NCBI GenBank assembly: GCA_910579675.1
Contig: CAJTUF010000018.1
Coordinates: 1-61,395 of the forward strand
Source: an uncultured Muribaculaceae bacterium
Lineage (GTDB): Bacteria; Bacteroidota; Bacteroidia; Bacteroidales; Muribaculaceae
Length of the DNA: 61,395 nt
Direction: 5' to 3'
A program made the position numbers and the translations under genes. This document shows positions 52,073-60,956 of the stretch, in pieces. The notes under the pieces were generated by a model. That model made no database searches. It saw only the letters and a program-made list of their open reading frames with translations, and was not told the origin of the DNA. Positions within the stretch are counted from its first letter, which is position 1, and every line of letters starts with the position of its first letter.

Positions 52073-53557
52073 ATGATCCGCAGTCGATATCTGATCCCCA
52101 TACTTATCTTAGCTTCCCTCCATCTCGCCGGATGCTCCGGTCATGGAGCCGCTACGCCCGACATGATGTCGGACACTCTCCCTCACATGACCCCCGACTA
52201 TTCGGGGCGCCCGGCAGTGCCACGCAACATCGCGCCGCTGCGCTTCCGCATCGACACCCCCGCCGACGCTTATCAGGCCTCCATTGCCCTCTCAGGCAGC
52301 GGCGCCCCCGAGATTGTCGTCAACAGCTCCGACGGCGAGATCCTGATCCCGGAAAAAGAGTGGTCCTCCCTGCTCGACCGTGCCGCAGGGTCGTCGGTGG
52401 AAATCACCACAGCAACCCGCACCGATGGCCGCTGGACCGCCTATCCGGCCATGACTGTCGATATCGACACCGCCCGCCTCGACGACTGGCTCGTGTACCG
52501 TCTAATCTACCCCGGCTACGAGCTGTGGAGCGATATGGGCATCTACCAGCGATGCCCCGCCACCTTTGAGCAGCAGGCCCTCCTTGAAAACAAAGATGCC
52601 GAGCGGCAGTGCATGAACTGCCACAGCTTCGCAGTTGCCGACCCGTCTGTCATGATGCTCCATGTGCGCGGGCCCAAGGGAGGCACTGCAGTCATGCGTC
52701 CCGGCAAGGAGCCGGTGAAGATCAAGCCCGCTGCCGACGGCACTCCTCATGGCGCCGCCTACCCAGCCTGGCACCCTTCGGGGCGCTACATAGCCTTTGC
52801 CGCCGATGAGATCCAGCAATTTTTCCACCCCTCGGGCTCGAAAACTACCGAAGTGGTCAATATGGCCGGCGACATGATGGTGTATGATCTCGACACCGGC
52901 AAGGGTTTTACCGACAGCCTCATGAGCGGTATTGAATATATCGAGACCTTCCCCACATGGAGCCCCGACGGCTCAATGCTCTACTACTGCCGGTCGAATC
53001 CGCTCTACACCCCAGCCGGAATCGACAGCGCCCGCTACGACCTTATACGCCGCCCCTTCGATGCCTCCACCGGTCGCTTCACAGGAGTGCCCGAAATGGT
53101 TTATGAGGCATCGGCTGAGGAGAAAAGCATCACAGTGCCGCGCATAAGTCCTGACGGACGGTGGCTCTTGCTCACCCGCTCCGACTACGGCAATTTCATG
53201 ATATGGCACGAAGCAGCCGACCTGTGTCTGATCGACCTTCAGGCCGATACCATCGCTCCCCGCCCCCTCGATGAGATCAATGCTCCGGGGCAGATCGACA
53301 GCTACCACTCATGGTCGAGCGACGGACGCTGGATGGTGTTCAGCTCAAAGAGGCTCGACGGTCTCTTCGCCCGCCCGTTCATAGCCCGGTTTGATGCCGC
53401 CACCGGTCGTTTTTCGGCTCCATTCGTGCTTCCGCAGGCCTCCCCGTCCTTCTACGACGACCTCCTGCAGTCGTTTAATGTACCTGAATTTGTAAGCGAC
53501 CGTGTGCCACACAGCGATACCCTCAGACGCCTCGCAAACATGCCCGCAGCCAAGTAA
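52073..53557 (+). CDS. TolB-like beta-propeller lipoprotein with a CxxCH motif
   Basis: A 494-residue lipoprotein: signal MIRSRYLIPILILASLHLAG with lipobox HLAGC. It contains WD/PD40-like blades (PAWHPSGRYIAFAADE, TFPTWSPDGSMLYYCR, ISPDGRWLLLTRSDYG, HSWSSDGRWMVFSSKR), so it is a TolB-type propeller. Between the N-terminal region and the blades is CMNCH (residues 180-184), the heme c attachment signature. Whether heme is bound is untested; some Bacteroidetes homologues carry a cytochrome-c-related name. It ends next to a small winged-helix gene. Confidence 0.8.
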   Translation: MIRSRYLIPILILASLHLAGCSGHGAATPDMMSDTLPHMTPDYSGRPAVPRNIAPLRFRIDTPADAYQASIALSGSGAPEIVVNSSDGEILIPEKEWSSLLDRAAGSSVEITTATRTDGRWTAYPAMTVDIDTARLDDWLVYRLIYPGYELWSDMGIYQRCPATFEQQALLENKDAERQCMNCHSFAVADPSVMMLHVRGPKGGTAVMRPGKEPVKIKPAADGTPHGAAYPAWHPSGRYIAFAADEIQQFFHPSGSKTTEVVNMAGDMMVYDLDTGKGFTDSLMSGIEYIETFPTWSPDGSMLYYCRSNPLYTPAGIDSARYDLIRRPFDASTGRFTGVPEMVYEASAEEKSITVPRISPDGRWLLLTRSDYGNFMIWHEAADLCLIDLQADTIAPRPLDEINAPGQIDSYHSWSSDGRWMVFSSKRLDGLFARPFIARFDAATGRFSAPFVLPQASPSFYDDLLQSFNVPEFVSDRVPHSDTLRRLANMPAAK

Positions 53558-53625
53558 ATCCCTTTTGGCGGAAGCTGCGTCAACATTTTTCGACAGCAAA
53601 TTGTTATTTTTTTTGAAATAATTTG

Positions 53626-53633
53626 TACATTTG
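53626..53633 (+). promoter_or_regulatory. -7 element of the small winged-helix gene
   Basis: TACATTTG, 81 bp upstream of the ATG at 53714, in AT-rich sequence. Confidence 0.55.
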
Positions 53634-53713
53634 CATATAAACTTCCGCAGGAAGCATAACCAGCAATTCAACATTATTAACAACAACTCTGTCTAACCAA
53701 CACCTATTCTACA

Positions 53714-53926
53714 ATGAATGCAGACACCATCGGTTATTGGGCAGGCCTGATCTGGACAGCCCTTAACGAAGCCGACAAACTCGGCACTAAGCAACTTCAG
53801 AAAATGACCAAGCTCAAACAGAAAGAACTCGCATATGGCCTCGGATGGCTTGCCCGTGAAGGCAAGGTTGACTTTGAAGAGACCGACGACGACAAGGAGC
53901 TTCTCGTCTCGCTCGTTCAGGACTGA
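53714..53926 (+). CDS. Winged-helix protein (DUF2582-like)
   Basis: A 70-residue protein, MNADTIGYWAGLIWTALNEA..., whose pattern WxALNEADKLGTKQLQKMTKL with LAYGLGWLAREGKV fits a DUF2582 winged helix. Acidic C-terminus (ETDDDKELLVS). Function unknown; possibly protein- rather than DNA-binding. It has its own promoter and a following hairpin. Confidence 0.75.
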   Translation: MNADTIGYWAGLIWTALNEADKLGTKQLQKMTKLKQKELAYGLGWLAREGKVDFEETDDDKELLVSLVQD

Positions 53927-53991
53927 ACAGCCTACCACGTCAACCTGACTATTTTCCAGTGTGCCATATATTGCCGGCATACCTGAATAAA

Positions 53992-54024
53992 CCGACCCGC
54001 AGGCTCAACTATCCTGCGGGTCGG
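53992..54024 (+). terminator. Hairpin after the winged-helix gene
   Basis: Perfect 12-bp stem CCGACCCGCAGG (53992-54003) / CCTGCGGGTCGG (54013-54024), loop 9 nt. No T-run follows, so termination is probable but not certain. Confidence 0.6.
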
Positions 54025-54080
54025 GCATATTCCTCTCCCGCCTCCTCTTACTTTTCCCCCACTCCTACCAATTCCTTCTG

Positions 54081-55028
54081 ATGATAGTAGTCAAAAACAC
54101 CGGCAGCGCCTATCTTGTGGCTCCATCAATTGCCGAAGCCGATCGCGCGGTAACTGCGCGAATCAAAGGCAACTTCCGTATAAAAGGTATCCGCACCACC
54201 AACCCGGTGGCCGTGGGAGACAATGTGGAGATCACCACCCCGGGCCCCGACGGCGTGGCATTCATCACCGCAATAGAGCCTCGCCGCAACTACATCATCC
54301 GCCGCGCCAGCAATCTATCCAAAGAAGCCCATATCATCGCCTCAAACATTGACCAGGCATGCTTGATTGTAAGCCTCGCCGAGCCCGCCACTTCGACCAC
54401 TTTCATCGACCGCTTTCTCGCTACGGCCGAGGCTTACCGCATTCCGGCTGTGATAGTGATCAACAAAACCGACATACTTGAGGCCGAAACCGACGGACGC
54501 GAACTGATCGATGCCGTGGCCCACCTCTACCGCTCGATCGGCTACACGGTGGTGGAATGTTCAGCTGCTACAGGACAAGGCCTCGATGCTCTGCGGGCCA
54601 TACTCGCCGACAAGGTGTCGCTCCTGAGCGGCAACTCGGGCGTGGGCAAGACAAGCCTCATCAATCGGCTTATCCCGGGCCTCGACCTGCGCACCTCGGC
54701 CATATCCTCCACCCACCACACCGGCATGCACACCACCACCTTTTCCGAGATGTTTCCGCTGCCCGGCGGTGGCGCCATTATCGACACTCCCGGAGTGAAG
54801 GGATTCGGTACCATCGACTTCGAGCCATCGGAAGTAGGACACTTCTTCCCCGAAATATTCCGCTATGCCAAAGAATGCCGCTACGGCGACTGCTCCCATA
54901 CCCACGAGCCCGGGTGTGCCGTGGTCAAGGCTGTCGACGATGCGCTCATATCCCAAAGCCGCTACGCATCCTATCTCTCCATACTCGACGAGACCCGCGA
55001 CGCAGGCAAATACCGCAAGCCATTCTGA
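54081..55028 (+). CDS. rsgA: Ribosome small-subunit GTPase RsgA (YjeQ)
   Basis: A 315-residue circularly permuted GTPase acting late in 30S assembly. N-terminal OB-fold, then G4 INKTD before G1 GNSGVGKTSLIN and G3 DTPG, the diagnostic permuted order. C-terminal zinc finger reads CRYGDCSHTHEPGC (C-x4-C-x-H-x5-C). Slightly longer start not needed. Confidence 0.96.
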   Translation: MIVVKNTGSAYLVAPSIAEADRAVTARIKGNFRIKGIRTTNPVAVGDNVEITTPGPDGVAFITAIEPRRNYIIRRASNLSKEAHIIASNIDQACLIVSLAEPATSTTFIDRFLATAEAYRIPAVIVINKTDILEAETDGRELIDAVAHLYRSIGYTVVECSAATGQGLDALRAILADKVSLLSGNSGVGKTSLINRLIPGLDLRTSAISSTHHTGMHTTTFSEMFPLPGGGAIIDTPGVKGFGTIDFEPSEVGHFFPEIFRYAKECRYGDCSHTHEPGCAVVKAVDDALISQSRYASYLSILDETRDAGKYRKPF

Positions 55029-55074
55029 TGTCGCTTTTCAGGGCCGGCTCCCGGGTTTTTTCGGATTTTTTGGC

Positions 55075-55082
55075 TAATTTCG
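55075..55082 (+). promoter_or_regulatory. Near-consensus -7 element of the beta-galactosidase gene
   Basis: TAATTTCG (one mismatch to TAnnTTTG), 61 bp upstream of the ATG; T-rich -33 region. Confidence 0.4.
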
Positions 55083-55143
55083 CAATCTCTCCCTCCTCTC
55101 CCTGTTATATCCAATTCTTCATCCCAATCTATCTATTTCTACC

Positions 55144-58100
55144 ATGATCCGACACCTCGCTGTGATCGCGCTGGCAGCCATGGCAGGCTCCGCAGCCATG
55201 AGCGCCCAGACTTTCAAGGAGTGGCAAGACCAGCATGTCAACCAGATCAACCGTCTGCCCATGCGCACGAGCCACTTTGCATATCCCTCCACTGCCGACG
55301 CGCTTAATGGGAACCCCGCCGACGCTTCAAACTATATGACCCTCAACGGTATGTGGCGGTTTAACTGGGTGGCCGACGCCGACCAGCGCCCCACCGATTT
55401 CTTCCGTCCCGGATTCAACGATGCCGGATGGGATTCGATTCCCGTGCCCGGCAACTGGGAGCTCCACGGCTACGGCGACCCGCTCTATGTCAACATAGGC
55501 TATGCCTGGCGCAACGACTTCCCTAACAATCCGCCCACCGTGCCCGTCAAAAAGAATCATGTCGGATCCTACCGCAAGACTGTGACCATCCCCGACAACT
55601 GGCGCGGCAAGGAGGTCATTGCCCACCTCGGCTCCGTGACCTCCAATGTGTATCTGTGGGTCAATGGCAAGTTTGTAGGCTACAGCGAGGACTCAAAGCT
55701 CGAACCCGAATTCAACATCACCCCCTATCTCCGTCCGGGCGAGAATGAAATAGCCATGCAGGTGTTCCGCTGGTGCGACGGATCTTATTTCGAGGATCAG
55801 GACTTTTTCCGTCTGAGCGGTGTGGCCCGCGACAGCTATCTGTTTGCCCGCGAGAAGGGCACCGGACTGCGCGACATACGCGTAACCCCCGATCTGGTCA
55901 ATAACTACACCGACGGCATCCTCAACGTTGATCTCAAGCTGCAGGGCAATCCCACTGTCGACCTCTCCCTCCTCGCTCCCGACGGCAAGGAGGTGGCCTC
56001 GGCCAAGGTGTCGGGCTCGGGCAACAAGCTGGTGACTCTCGATGTGGCCAACCCGCTTAAATGGACCGCCGAGACTCCCGATCTGTACCGCCTCGTGGCT
56101 TCCGTGAAAAAAGGGGGTAAGGAGATCGAAGCCACAACTGTCAATGTCGGCTTCCGCAAGGTGGAGATCAAAGGCGCACAGCTGCTTGTCAACGGTCAGC
56201 CTGTGCTCATCAAGGGTGTCGACCGCCACGAGCTTGATCCCGACGGTGGCTACGTTGTGTCGCCCGAGCGTATGGAGCAGGATATCCGCATAATGAAAGA
56301 AAACAATATCAACGCCATCCGCACCTCCCACTATCCCGACGATCCTTATCTCTACGATCTCGCCGACAAGTATGGACTATACATTGTGGCTGAGGCCAAC
56401 CTTGAGAGCCACGGCATGGGCTATGGCGAAAAGTCGCTCGCTAAATTTCCTGAGTTTGAGCAGACCCATCTTGAACGCAATGAGCGCAATGTGGCCCGCA
56501 ACTTCAACCATCCCTCTGTCATCATTTGGAGCCTTGGCAATGAAGCGGGCGACGGCGTCAACTTCACCGCAGCCTACAGACTCGTGAAGAGCCTCGACCC
56601 CTCCCGCCCGGTGCAGTATGAACGTGCAGGTCTGGGCGACAATACCGACATCTTCTGCCCCATGTATGTGTCGCAGGCCGCATCTGCCGAATATGCCAAG
56701 CGCCCCGACATCACCAAGCCCCTCATACAGTGTGAGTATGCTCACGCCATGGGCAATTCGGGCGGCGGATTCAAGGAGTATTGGGACACCATACGCGCAT
56801 ATCCCAGCTATCAGGGCGGATTCATTTGGGACTTCGTCGACCAAAGCCTCCGCAAGAAGGGCAAAGATGGCGTGATGGTCTATGGCTACGGTGGCGACTG
56901 GAACCCCTACGATGCCACCGACAACAATTTCTGCGACAATGGCCTCATATCGCCCGACCGTGTGCCCAATCCCCACATGGACGAGACTGCCTACTTCTAT
57001 CAGAATATCTGGACCGAGCTGCCCGATCCGGCTGCCCGCAAGGTGATGGTGAAAAACGAAAACTTCTTCATCCCGCTCTCCAACTACCGCATGAAGTGGA
57101 CCCTTATGGCCGACGGCTTACCTGTTGAGAGCGGAATAATCGACAACCTCGATGTTGCCCCCCAGGCCACCGCTCCCGTAGAGATCCCCTTCGATCTCAG
57201 CGCCGTTGCGGAAGGCTCAGAAGTGTTTCTCAACGTCGAATATCTCACTAAGAAAGCCGACGGCATGCTCCCTGCCGGTCATGTGGCTGCCCGTCAGCAG
57301 CTCCCGGTGGCAGCAGGTGCCTCCTCCTTCTCCGATATAGCCAATATCGAGATCAACAATCTCCCGGCATCGCTCCCCACTGTCAACGACTCCAATTCCG
57401 AGCGCCTCATCGTAAGCGGCTACGGATTCAATATCGAGTGGGACAAGACCACCGGCATGATCTCACGCTGGACCAATGGTCAGCTTGAGATGATCGAGCC
57501 CGGTCAGGAAATACGCCCCTCATTCTGGCGCGCCGGAACCGACAACGACTACGGCGCATCGCTCCCCGAACGCCGCAAGGTGTGGCGCGACCCGCAGCTC
57601 GTGCTGAAAGCTCTTGGCTCAGCCATCGATACCGACGGTCTCGCCGCAATCACAGCCCGCTACGAGATCCCCGCAGTCAAGTCGGAGCTTGTTATGACTT
57701 ACAAGGTCAACAACGCCGGTCAGATTCTTCTCACCCAGGAGCTGACCCCCGCCGATAACGCCGAGGCTCCCGAGCTAATGCGTTTCGGTGTCGAAGTGCC
57801 TCTCGTAGCTGCTATCGACTACTCAACCTACTATGGCCGCGGACCGATAGAAAACTATATCGACCGCAAATCGTCGGCCTTCGTAGGTCAGTACACCCAG
57901 ACAGCCGCCCAGCAACCCTATATGTATATCCGACCGCAGGAAACAGGCACCAAGAGCGATATGCGCTGGTGGAACCAGACAACCATCGGAGGCAAAGGCA
58001 TCCGCATCACCTCGCCCGAGCTCTTCTATGCGTCGGCCACTAATTACACCACTGCATCGCTCGACGATGGCGACACCAAGCACCAGCGCCACTCGCAGGA

Positions 58101-58251
58101 GGTGGAGCCGGTCGACTATACCATCCTACGCGTCGACGCCTTCCACACCGGTCTGGGTGGCATCGACTCCTGGGGTGCAATACCGCTGCCTCAGCACCGC
58201 ATCCCCTTCGGACCCATGTCGATGACTCTCCTTCTCACTCCGCTGAAATAA
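55144..58251 (+). CDS. Exported GH2 beta-galactosidase
   Basis: A 1035-residue GH2 enzyme with signal peptide (MIRHLAVIALAAMAGSAAMSA). Five-domain LacZ organisation: jelly-roll (near residues 50-220), Ig-like, TIM barrel with acid/base Glu467 in WSLGNEAGDG and nucleophile Glu531 in IQCEYAHAMGNS, then C-terminal beta domains (Bgal_small_N-like). It would hydrolyse beta-galactosides in the periplasm. Followed at once by a rho-independent terminator; it has no adjacent sus genes. Confidence 0.95.
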   Translation: MIRHLAVIALAAMAGSAAMSAQTFKEWQDQHVNQINRLPMRTSHFAYPSTADALNGNPADASNYMTLNGMWRFNWVADADQRPTDFFRPGFNDAGWDSIPVPGNWELHGYGDPLYVNIGYAWRNDFPNNPPTVPVKKNHVGSYRKTVTIPDNWRGKEVIAHLGSVTSNVYLWVNGKFVGYSEDSKLEPEFNITPYLRPGENEIAMQVFRWCDGSYFEDQDFFRLSGVARDSYLFAREKGTGLRDIRVTPDLVNNYTDGILNVDLKLQGNPTVDLSLLAPDGKEVASAKVSGSGNKLVTLDVANPLKWTAETPDLYRLVASVKKGGKEIEATTVNVGFRKVEIKGAQLLVNGQPVLIKGVDRHELDPDGGYVVSPERMEQDIRIMKENNINAIRTSHYPDDPYLYDLADKYGLYIVAEANLESHGMGYGEKSLAKFPEFEQTHLERNERNVARNFNHPSVIIWSLGNEAGDGVNFTAAYRLVKSLDPSRPVQYERAGLGDNTDIFCPMYVSQAASAEYAKRPDITKPLIQCEYAHAMGNSGGGFKEYWDTIRAYPSYQGGFIWDFVDQSLRKKGKDGVMVYGYGGDWNPYDATDNNFCDNGLISPDRVPNPHMDETAYFYQNIWTELPDPAARKVMVKNENFFIPLSNYRMKWTLMADGLPVESGIIDNLDVAPQATAPVEIPFDLSAVAEGSEVFLNVEYLTKKADGMLPAGHVAARQQLPVAAGASSFSDIANIEINNLPASLPTVNDSNSERLIVSGYGFNIEWDKTTGMISRWTNGQLEMIEPGQEIRPSFWRAGTDNDYGASLPERRKVWRDPQLVLKALGSAIDTDGLAAITARYEIPAVKSELVMTYKVNNAGQILLTQELTPADNAEAPELMRFGVEVPLVAAIDYSTYYGRGPIENYIDRKSSAFVGQYTQTAAQQPYMYIRPQETGTKSDMRWWNQTTIGGKGIRITSPELFYASATNYTTASLDDGDTKHQRHSQEVEPVDYTILRVDAFHTGLGGIDSWGAIPLPQHRIPFGPMSMTLLLTPLK

Positions 58252-58275
58252 TTCAGATCCACAAGCCATAATATG

Positions 58276-58321
58276 CGCCCGGACGCACAAACATTGTATG
58301 TCGTCCGGGCGTTTTCTTTTT
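58276..58321 (+). terminator. Terminator after the beta-galactosidase, abutting the GNAT start
   Basis: 10-bp perfect stem CGCCCGGACG (58276-58285) / CGTCCGGGCG (58302-58311) with a 16-nt loop, then TTTTCTTTTTA. The ATG of the next gene is at 58324, three bases after the T-run. Confidence 0.85.
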
Positions 58322-58323
58322 AT

Positions 58324-59418
58324 ATGAGCAAAAAAGATGAAATCAAACGCCTCTGGGCCGAATCGTTTGGCGACTCGCGCGAATTTGTCGAGATGTATTT
58401 CGACAGAGTATACCGCGATGCCGACGCTATGACCCTCATGACAGACGATGGCCATGTGGCAAGCGCGCTCCTGCTTCAGCCCTATGGACTATCGTTCCAC
58501 GGTCTGAGGGCTTCAGCTTCGTATGTGGCCGGAGCTGCCACCAAGCGAAATATGCGGGGCAAAGGACTGATGACAGCCTTGATGGCCGACACCCTGATGG
58601 AATCGCGCCGACGCGGCGACATTATCACCATCCTCATACCCGCATCGAGCTATCTCTACGGCTTCTATGCCCGAATGGGATTTGCCACAGTGGCTTTCAC
58701 CGATATAATGCGCTACACAGCACTACACTCATTTGCCCACCCGGAGGATTCCCCCTTTGAAGAGTTTACGCCGGTCGACGACATATTCGACCGCCGGGTC
58801 TACGACGCTATGGCACGAATGGAACATCGCATCGACAGAACAGTCGTGCTCCACTCCCACCGCGACTTTCTCAACATTCTCGACGACATAACCCTCGACG
58901 GCGGCACATGCGTGGCCATATCCGACTCTGAGAGGCAAATAGCTGCAATAGCGTGGGGGCGTCCCGCCACCGATGGCTCCGACACCATAAGAGTTGACCA
59001 GATGCTCTACTCATCGCCAACAGCCCGACTCGCAGCCCTCAGGCAGCTCCGCATGCGCTGGCCGGGACGTCCGTTTGCCGTAATGGCTCCCGTCGACGAC
59101 AACGGCCGCCACGCAACTCCGCGTGGAATGGCACGCATTGTCGATGCCGCAAAGACACTCGCCCTCATAGCAAGCACAAATCCCGATATCGACCTCCTCG
59201 TCAGAGTGACGGATCAGCTTATCGAGTCAAACAATGCCACTTACCACCTTCAGCGTGGAGAATGTAGGGAGGCACTAGCTGACAACATCAAAGGTCGGAC
59301 ACTCGACTTTGATATCGACATCACCACCCTCTGCGAACTCGTGTTTTCGTCGCCATCAATAGGCAACATAACAGGTCTGCCTGCCCAACGCCTCGACATA
59401 GCCCTTATGCTCGACTGA
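58324..59418 (+). CDS. GNAT family N-acetyltransferase (Eis-like)
   Basis: A 364-residue protein. The N-terminal GNAT domain has the acetyl-CoA loop in ATKRNMRGKGLMTALM; further parts resemble Eis-type enzymes with a second GNAT-like domain and a C-terminal SCP2-like part (DFDIDITTLCELVFSSPSIGN). Start MSKKDEIKRLWAESFGDSREFV is the family N-terminus; an ATG at 58273 in frame lies inside the terminator hairpin and is rejected. The position immediately after a terminator means it is probably expressed by read-through or from an unseen promoter. Substrate unknown. Confidence 0.85.
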   Translation: MSKKDEIKRLWAESFGDSREFVEMYFDRVYRDADAMTLMTDDGHVASALLLQPYGLSFHGLRASASYVAGAATKRNMRGKGLMTALMADTLMESRRRGDIITILIPASSYLYGFYARMGFATVAFTDIMRYTALHSFAHPEDSPFEEFTPVDDIFDRRVYDAMARMEHRIDRTVVLHSHRDFLNILDDITLDGGTCVAISDSERQIAAIAWGRPATDGSDTIRVDQMLYSSPTARLAALRQLRMRWPGRPFAVMAPVDDNGRHATPRGMARIVDAAKTLALIASTNPDIDLLVRVTDQLIESNNATYHLQRGECREALADNIKGRTLDFDIDITTLCELVFSSPSIGNITGLPAQRLDIALMLD

Positions 59419-59467
59419 CTGATAGAGCTTTTTTGCGGCTCATCAGCCCTCTGAGTCAGCAAAACGA

Positions 59468-59498
59468 TTTGATGCTTGATAAAAAATGCGTATCTTTG
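59468..59498 (+). promoter_or_regulatory. Promoter of the C1B peptidase gene
   Basis: TTTG (59468-59471), exactly 19 bp, TATCTTTG (59491-59498): full consensus. Leader about 40 nt. Confidence 0.8.
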
Positions 59499-59543
59499 CC
59501 AATCGCATGATATGAATCCTATCAACATCACTTCATCATACCA

Positions 59544-60755
59544 ATGAAAAAATTACTGCTTTCAGCTTTGGCGATTGCCTCCGTATCGGCTCCCGCTTTC
59601 GCTCAGGAAAAGCCCGATAGCGCAGGCTTCGTGTTTACCGACATCAAGGTAGTGCCTACCAACTCCGTCAAGGATCAGAACAAGAGCGGCACATGCTGGT
59701 CGTTCTCCGCAACCTCCTTCTTTGAAGACGAAATCCTCCGCAAGACAGGAAAGAGCGTCGATCTCTCGGAGATGTTTACCGTCCGCGAATGTTACAACGA
59801 CAAAGCCGACAACTATGTGCGCCGCTACGGGGTAGCACAGTTCTCACAAGGTGGATCTTGCCCCGATATCGCCTATGTATGGGAACGCTACGGCGCAATG
59901 CCCGAAGAAGCATATCGCGGGCTTAACTACGGCGAGGACAACCATGTGCATGGCGAGCTCGAGTCTGGTCTCAAAGCCTACCTCGACGTCATTGTAAGAA
60001 AACCCAACCGTCGACTCTCCACAGCTTGGCCCGTTGCCAAGAAAGGCATCCTCGACGCTTACTTCGGCGAAGTGCCCGAATCATTCCAATATGAAGGCAA
60101 GACATATACCCCCAAGTCGTTTGCCGAATCTTTCCCCATCAACACCGACGACTATATCGGCCTCACATCCTTCACTCATCACCCCTTCTACAAGCCCTTC
60201 AACCTCGAGGTATCCGACAACTGGATCAACTACCTCTACTACAACATACCCATCGACCAGCTCGTTGAAGTGACCGAAAACGCCATCAACAACGGCTACT
60301 CCGTTGCATGGGCTGCCGACGTCTCCGAAAAGGGGTTCAACTGGGGCAAAGGCTACGCCAACCTCCCGAAGGCCAAGACCGAAGCCGACCTCGAAGGCAC
60401 CGAGCTCGCCCGCTGGGTCACCCTCTCTGCTGCCGACCGTGAGAAAGAGACTTACAAGCAGCGTGGACCCGTTGCCGAGCAGGATGTTACTCAGGAGTCC
60501 CGTCAGGAAATGTTTGACCGTCAGGAAACAACCGACGACCACGGCATGGTCATCGTAGGCATCGCCAAAGATCAGGAAGGCAACAAATGGTTTAAGGTTA
60601 AAAACTCCTGGACCGACAAGCAGATCTACGGCGGCTACTTCTACGTATCTATCCCCTACTTCAAGGCCAAGACCCTCGACATCTACGTAAACCGCGAAGC
60701 AGTCCCCGCCTCCATCCTCAAAGAACTCGGCCTCACAGTAGCCAAGAAAAAATAA
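59544..60755 (+). CDS. C1B (bleomycin hydrolase-like) cysteine aminopeptidase, exported
   Basis: A 403-residue peptidase with signal MKKLLLSALAIASVSAPAFAQ. Catalytic Cys in KSGTCWSFSATSF, His in TDDHGMVIVGIA and Asn in VKNSWTDKQ, all in the right order. Bleomycin hydrolase/PepC-type enzymes act as broad aminopeptidases, normally cytoplasmic; this one is exported as in other Bacteroidales homologues. It has its own full-consensus promoter and ends in a hairpin. Confidence 0.93.
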   Translation: MKKLLLSALAIASVSAPAFAQEKPDSAGFVFTDIKVVPTNSVKDQNKSGTCWSFSATSFFEDEILRKTGKSVDLSEMFTVRECYNDKADNYVRRYGVAQFSQGGSCPDIAYVWERYGAMPEEAYRGLNYGEDNHVHGELESGLKAYLDVIVRKPNRRLSTAWPVAKKGILDAYFGEVPESFQYEGKTYTPKSFAESFPINTDDYIGLTSFTHHPFYKPFNLEVSDNWINYLYYNIPIDQLVEVTENAINNGYSVAWAADVSEKGFNWGKGYANLPKAKTEADLEGTELARWVTLSAADREKETYKQRGPVAEQDVTQESRQEMFDRQETTDDHGMVIVGIAKDQEGNKWFKVKNSWTDKQIYGGYFYVSIPYFKAKTLDIYVNREAVPASILKELGLTVAKKK

Positions 60756-60780
60756 ATTTTCCCAATCCGGAAATTTTACG

Positions 60781-60820
60781 TATCTTTGCAGCGCAAGAGC
60801 ACCTCTTGCGCTGCAATTTT
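60781..60820 (+). terminator. Hairpin after the C1B gene, overlapping the tRNA promoter
   Basis: Perfect 12-bp stem GCAGCGCAAGAG (60788-60799) / CTCTTGCGCTGC (60803-60814) with a 3-nt loop, followed by AATTTT. The first base of the stem is the last base of TATCTTTG (60781-60788), a -7 element pointing at the tRNA at 60831. Confidence 0.7.
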
Positions 60821-60830
60821 ATAAACAGAT

Positions 60831-60903
60831 GCGGTAGTAGCTCAGTTGGTAGAGCATCAGCTTCCCAAGCTGAGGGTCGCGAGTTCGAGCCTCGTCTACC
60901 GCT
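60831..60903 (+). tRNA. tRNA-Gly (anticodon CCC)
   Basis: Full cloverleaf: acceptor stem GCGGTAG / CTACCGC (60831-60837 and 60896-60902) with discriminator T60903, D-arm CTCAGTTGGTAGAG, anticodon stem TCAGC/GCTGA around TTCCCAA (anticodon CCC), T-loop TTCGAGC. CCA is not fully encoded. Confidence 0.95.
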
Positions 60904-60908
60904 CCTCT

Positions 60909-60942
60909 AAAACCTCCCTTAGCTCCTGCTATGGGAGGTTTT
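60909..60942 (+). terminator. Terminator after tRNA-Gly
   Basis: AAAACCTCCC (60909-60918) / GGGAGGTTTT (60933-60942), loop about 14 nt, ending in a T-run. Confidence 0.8.
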
Positions 60943-60956
60943 ATCAATCTGTAGAG

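Noticed and set aside
58273..58323. 17-codon N-terminal extension of the GNAT protein
   Set aside because: It lies in the terminator hairpin, and family members start at the equivalent of MSKKDE.
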